The notes beneath the pieces are model-generated. The model saw only the letters and a list, made by a program, of their open reading frames with translations. It searched no databases and was not told the DNA's origin. Source: Bacillota bacterium (GTDB lineage: Bacteria; Bacillota; Bacilli; Bacillales; Cytobacillaceae). From it: a stretch of 27,306 nucleotides of DNA. Numbering within the stretch: the stretch's first letter is position 1; every line of letters begins with the position of its first letter. The position numbers were made by a program, and so were the translations under genes. This document shows, piece by piece, positions 24,563 to 27,306 of this stretch. Where the stretch lies: positions 1 through 27,306 of the forward strand of contig JAEWDX010000037.1 in assembly GCA_023389895.1 (NCBI GenBank), written 5' to 3'.

Positions 24563-24568
24563 TATAAT
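24540..24568 (+). promoter_or_regulatory. Possible promoter of the VOC gene
   Basis: A perfect TATAAT (24563-24568) stands 17 bases after TTTATA (24540-24545). The -35 half is weak and lies inside the 9-bp repeats. Confidence 0.4.
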
Positions 24569-24650
24569 ACTGCTAATCGAAAAGTGGTTAGTAGTAGGAG
24601 AAATCTAAAGTTTTAAGAAGAAGTATTCTACGAATATTAGGAGGTATATT

Positions 24651-25046
24651 ATGGGGAGAGTTATTCATTTTGAGATTCATGTAAACAATATGGAACAAGC
24701 AAAAGCGTTTTATGGTGAGGTATTTAATTGGAAGTTTGAAGACTGGAGCGAGTATGCAGGCATTTCTTATTTTGGAGTTGTTACTGGGAGTGAAGATGAG
24801 CTTGGAATCAATGGTGCTTTAATGCAAAGACAAAGCGCTCCACCTGAGGCAAATCAAAGTATTAATACATATATTTGTACAATTGGCGTGGAAGATTATG
24901 ATGCAACGGAGTTAAAAATTTTAAATCATGGTGGAAAAGTTGCATTACCAAAATATGCTTTGCCAGGAATGGCATGGCAGGGATATTATATAGATACTGA
25001 GGGAAATACTTTAGGCATTCATCAGCCAGATGTCAATGCTAAATAA
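24651..25046 (+). CDS. VOC (glyoxalase/bleomycin resistance-like) family protein
   Basis: 131 residues, one VOC domain of two beta-alpha-beta-beta-beta repeats. IHFEIHVNNMEQAKAFYGEV, FNWKFEDW opens the first, and the second ends with MAWQGYYIDTEGNTLGIHQP. His 6 and the Glu of DTEGN are at usual metal-ligand positions. It resembles uncharacterised YqcK/CfoI-like VOC proteins more than true glyoxalase I. AGGAGG lies about 9 bases before ATG 24651. It has its own likely promoter and a following hairpin, so it is probably monocistronic. Substrate unknown. Confidence 0.88.
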   Translation: MGRVIHFEIHVNNMEQAKAFYGEVFNWKFEDWSEYAGISYFGVVTGSEDELGINGALMQRQSAPPEANQSINTYICTIGVEDYDATELKILNHGGKVALPKYALPGMAWQGYYIDTEGNTLGIHQPDVNAK

Positions 25047-25335
25047 AGAGAGATTTAATAGAAATAAATGATTTGAAAGAAGCTCATGCCTTATTTGGTT
25101 GGGCTTTTTTGTATGTTATGTGTATAAATTGTCAATGTAGAAGATAATTCGACATAGGCGGAAATTTTAGTTAGGGATTAAGTATTAGTGCAACTACGCC
25201 TTTGTCTTTTTTTGCAATCGATAAGTGTACTCAATAATGATCGTTTAATTTTTTCATTATGAAAATGGTATACTATTGAAAGTATAAGTTTCTTGAACAC
25301 CATAGATAAAGAGAATATTACACCTTAAAAGAAAA
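25047..25335. other. Intergenic region before the ComEC-like gene
   Basis: About 290 bases. A terminator-like hairpin (AAGCTCATGCC with GGTTGGGCTT, then TTTTTTG) occupies about 25079-25112 and would end the VOC transcript. TATACT at 25269-25274 could be a -10 box for the downstream gene, but no good -35 is present. No coding sequence is seen. Confidence 0.45.
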
Positions 25336-25373
25336 AGGCACTCGCCAATCGTTTGGTGAATGCCTAATTTTTT
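25336..25373 (+). terminator. Terminator-like hairpin in the leader of the ComEC-like gene
   Basis: AGGCACTCGCCAA (25336-25348) pairs with TTTGGTGAATGCCT (25352-25365) with small mismatches, followed by AATTTTTTC. It ends only about 30 bases before the TTG start at 25404 and is downstream of the possible -10 at 25269, so it might act as a leader attenuator or simply close an upstream transcript. Confidence 0.6.
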
Positions 25374-25403
25374 CACAACGGACATGCGAGGGGAGACAAC
25401 AAG

Positions 25404-26747
25404 TTGGCTTTTCAACAACGAATACGGTTTTTATTTTTTCTTATCTTTAGTTTCATCTTAGCAGGCTGCACGACAGTACAAAAAAATTCACAGATTGCTA
25501 ATTCAAGTGAAGCAGCGACAGTTGAAGAACAAAATTCGTCTGAGCTGGAACACGATGATTTAAATCTGCAAGCTACAAACAAAATTCAGTCCGAAGGTCA
25601 ATTGCAAGTCCATTTCATTGATGTCGGACAAGGGGCATCTCAATTAATCATTGGACCAACAGGGAAGACAATCTTAATTGATGCCGGAAATAATCATATG
25701 GAAAAGACAGTTGTTGGCTATTTGAAGGATCAAGGCATTACGAAAGTAGACATCTTGATCGGTACTCATCCTGATGCTGACCACATAGGTGGTTTAGACA
25801 AGGTCATTGATAACTTTGATATTGGAAAGATCTATATGCCGAAAGTGCAATCCAACACGAAAACATTCGAATCAGTCTTACTCTCGGTTCAGAATAAGGG
25901 ATTAAAAATAACGACAGCAAAAGCAGGTCTAACATTAGATTGGGAGCAAGGAATCGATGTGAGAATGATTGCGCCTGTACATACTTATAATGATACGAAT
26001 GAGATGAGTGCGGTTGTCCATCTTACATATGATCAGACAGCCTTTTTGTTTACAGGTGATGCCGAGGCGAAGAGTGAAACGGATATGTTAGCCTCTGGTG
26101 CTAATCTTAAAGCAGACGTGCTATTAGTAGGTCATCACGGCTCTGATAGTTCGACAAGCATGTCCTTCTTAGATGAAGTAAATCCAACTTACGGAATGAT
26201 TCAATCTGGTAATGATAATAGCTATGGGCATCCAACAGCAGATGTACTGAAACGTTTGAATGATAAAGGGGTTAAAATTTATCGTAATGATGAAAGTGGA
26301 AATATCATCTTTTTCTCAGATGGAAAGGATATATCTGTTGCTGAAAATCCTTGGAAGTATACAACGGAAGATAATAACGCAACCGCTTCAAAGCCGCAGT
26401 CGAAGGATGTTGGAAAAACGGAATTTCCGCAAGATGAGGGTATTTCTGGTGAATTAACGGTTCATGCTAGCATTGACAATGTAAATCCAACACAAAATTC
26501 AACAGTGACAGTTAAAGTAGAAGTTAAAGATGAGATGAAGAAACCCGTTAATGATGCAGATGTGAAGTTAAATGTCCATTTTAAATCGAAGGATACGATT
26601 TACGAAGGAAAAACGAATCAAGACGGAATAACAGATTTATCTTTTAAAATTAGCCGAGCGGCAAAGGATTTTACTGTTATCGGTGAAATTACTGTAAACT
26701 ATGGTACTAAGACAAGTAATGCAGAAGTTTCATTCACACCGAAATGA
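25404..26747 (+). CDS. ComEC/Rec2-like metallo-beta-lactamase-fold lipoprotein
   Basis: 447 residues. Signal peptide with lipobox ILAGC (Cys 22) places it on the outer membrane face. Residues about 68-315 form an MBL-fold domain like the C-terminal nuclease part of ComEC: HFIDVGQGASQLII, TILIDAGNNH, metal motif THPDADHIGGL (His 122, Asp 126, His 127), FLFTGDAEA, LLVGHHGSDSSTS and SYGHPTADVL. A linker rich in Lys, Asp and Ser leads to a C-terminal Ig-like domain (about 350-447; VHASIDNVNPTQNSTVTVKV). ComEC membrane helices are absent, so this is a stand-alone secreted hydrolase, possibly a nuclease. Start TTG 25404 follows GAGGGGAG. The next gene encodes DUF3006, the usual partner. Confidence 0.9.
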   Translation: MAFQQRIRFLFFLIFSFILAGCTTVQKNSQIANSSEAATVEEQNSSELEHDDLNLQATNKIQSEGQLQVHFIDVGQGASQLIIGPTGKTILIDAGNNHMEKTVVGYLKDQGITKVDILIGTHPDADHIGGLDKVIDNFDIGKIYMPKVQSNTKTFESVLLSVQNKGLKITTAKAGLTLDWEQGIDVRMIAPVHTYNDTNEMSAVVHLTYDQTAFLFTGDAEAKSETDMLASGANLKADVLLVGHHGSDSSTSMSFLDEVNPTYGMIQSGNDNSYGHPTADVLKRLNDKGVKIYRNDESGNIIFFSDGKDISVAENPWKYTTEDNNATASKPQSKDVGKTEFPQDEGISGELTVHASIDNVNPTQNSTVTVKVEVKDEMKKPVNDADVKLNVHFKSKDTIYEGKTNQDGITDLSFKISRAAKDFTVIGEITVNYGTKTSNAEVSFTPK

Positions 26748-26761
26748 TGGGGGTCTTATAA

Positions 26762-26974
26762 TTGAAAGGAATTGTTGACCGATTTGAAGGGGAATTTGCC
26801 GTTATTGAAATAGAGGGTAAGACTCATGATGTATTAAGATCATTGATCGCAGCCGATGTGAAGCAAGGTGATGTAGTGGAGCTCCAAAATGGTAGTTGGA
26901 TAAAAAACATTGGTGAAACGGCACAGCGTTCTAAAGAGATGAAGAAATTAATGGATTCGGTTTGGGGAGATTGA
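26762..26974 (+). CDS. DUF3006 family small protein
   Basis: 70 residues. MKGIVDRFEGEFAVIEIEGK and the ending RSKEMKKLMDSVWGD match DUF3006, a small beta-rich domain usually encoded next to ComEC-like MBL-fold proteins. Start TTG 26762 follows GGGGG by about 8 bases, and only 14 bases separate it from the upstream stop, so the two form an operon. No signal peptide, hence probably cytoplasmic, which is odd for a partner of an exported lipoprotein. Function unknown. Confidence 0.87.
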   Translation: MKGIVDRFEGEFAVIEIEGKTHDVLRSLIAADVKQGDVVELQNGSWIKNIGETAQRSKEMKKLMDSVWGD

Positions 26975-26984
26975 ATATTTTATG

Positions 26985-27017
26985 AAGTTGTGCCAGCAAA
27001 ATAGGCACAGCTTTTTT
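26985..27017 (+). terminator. Rho-independent terminator after DUF3006 gene
   Basis: AAGTTGTGCC (26985-26994) pairs with GGCACAGCTT (27004-27013) with one G-T pair, followed by TTTT. Confidence 0.85.
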
Positions 27018-27079
27018 AAATATTCAGAGAGAATAAATTGTTAGCGCAGGACTTTCGTTGAAAAAGTCAGCGCACAACA

Positions 27080-27108
27080 TTGCCATAATCAATTTCAAAA
27101 GTTAGAAT
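27080..27108 (+). promoter_or_regulatory. SigA-type promoter of the MFS gene
   Basis: TTGCCA (27080-27085) and TAGAAT (27103-27108) are separated by 17 bases and lie 35 bases before the ATG. An imperfect inverted repeat (GCGCAGGACTTT with AAAGTCAGCGC) stands just upstream at about 27044-27074 and could be a regulator site. Confidence 0.6.
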
Positions 27109-27143
27109 AAAATAACTATTGAAAAAGGATTAGGAGAAAAATA

Positions 27144-27306
27144 ATGTCATCTTTAAAGAATTTACATCCACTCGTTTGGAATGTTGTAATTGGGACGATT
27201 TTTGGTAGAATGGCAACTTCTATGAGCATCCCGTTTTTAGCCATCTATTTAACAAAGGTAAAAGGGGTTTCTGCGACGGAAACGGGGTTGATTATAGCTG
27301 TTAGCT
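27144..27306 (+). CDS. MFS transporter, 3' partial
   Basis: 54 codons up to the window edge: MSSLKNLHPLVWNVVIGTIF, GRMATSMSIPFLAIYLTKVK, then GVSATETGLIIAVS. The N-terminal tail, first helix with FGRMATSMSIPFLAIYL and the start of the second helix fit a 12-helix drug-efflux-type major facilitator. AGGAGA about 7 bases before ATG 27144 supports the start. It has its own promoter after the DUF3006 terminator. Substrate cannot be judged. Confidence 0.8.
   Translation, partial: MSSLKNLHPLVWNVVIGTIFGRMATSMSIPFLAIYLTKVKGVSATETGLIIAVS

Noticed and set aside
1..27306. tRNA, rRNA or known riboswitch
   Set aside because: No cloverleaf with CCA-type end, rRNA core sequence or recognisable riboswitch core was seen by reading; a covariance search was not possible.

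Overview
The window comes from a low-GC Gram-positive bacterium. The evidence is strong AGGAGG-type ribosome sites with frequent TTG and GTG starts, lipoprotein signal peptides, a spore-cortex-hydrolase-type (SleB/CwlJ) family and IS30/IS256/ISL3/IS605 debris. The mix of genes points to an endospore former of the Bacillales, perhaps Paenibacillaceae; that genus-level guess is an inference. No rRNA, tRNA or CRISPR array was found.

Layout. (1) 1-1519: an Mrp/NBP35-type iron-sulfur carrier ATPase (5' end outside the window), a doubly broken C_GCAxxG_C_C redox gene and a NifX/NifB-like cofactor-binding protein. (2) 1551-2613: a sigma-factor region 4 remnant, three strong hairpins and an IS30 transposase tail. 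(3) 2675-6771: a probable operon of a large FtsX-type permease, a truncated MauE/DoxX-like membrane ORF, a LolD/MacB-type ATPase and a small lipoprotein. (4) 6795-7631: an IS256 remnant and non-coding sequence. (5) 7632-10663: a second, tightly coupled ATPase-permease pair. (6) 10674-11642: remnants of a serine recombinase, an ISL3 transposase and an IS200/IS605 right end. (7) 11681-14447: a tandemly duplicated module made of an intact lipoprotein facing a broken cell-wall hydrolase; the first copy also carries a sigma-like remnant. (8) 14580-15572: a serine beta-lactamase-fold hydrolase. (9) 15706-18523: a relaxase start stub, then a MarR regulator with a clear promoter and palindromic operator, translationally coupled to a short UvrA paralogue. 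(10) 18610-21368: a frameshifted HTH-WYL regulator, a DJ-1/PfpI protein, a repeat-built coiled-coil protein on the minus strand and a frameshifted VanZ gene. (11) 21400-25046: an HTH-TPR regulator, an MFS remnant, a GNAT acetyltransferase, a short-chain dehydrogenase and a VOC protein. (12) 25404-27306: a ComEC-like metallo-hydrolase lipoprotein with its DUF3006 partner and the start of an MFS transporter.

Overall this is an accessory, rearranged region. Export, resistance and envelope functions (two FtsX-type ABC systems, MarR-UvrA-like, beta-lactamase fold, GNAT, VanZ, MFS) sit between decayed mobile elements. About a dozen genes are broken. The best candidates for a coherent working system are the MarR/operator/UvrA-like unit, the duplicated lipoprotein-hydrolase module and the ComEC-like/DUF3006 pair. 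No clearly unprecedented system is visible.
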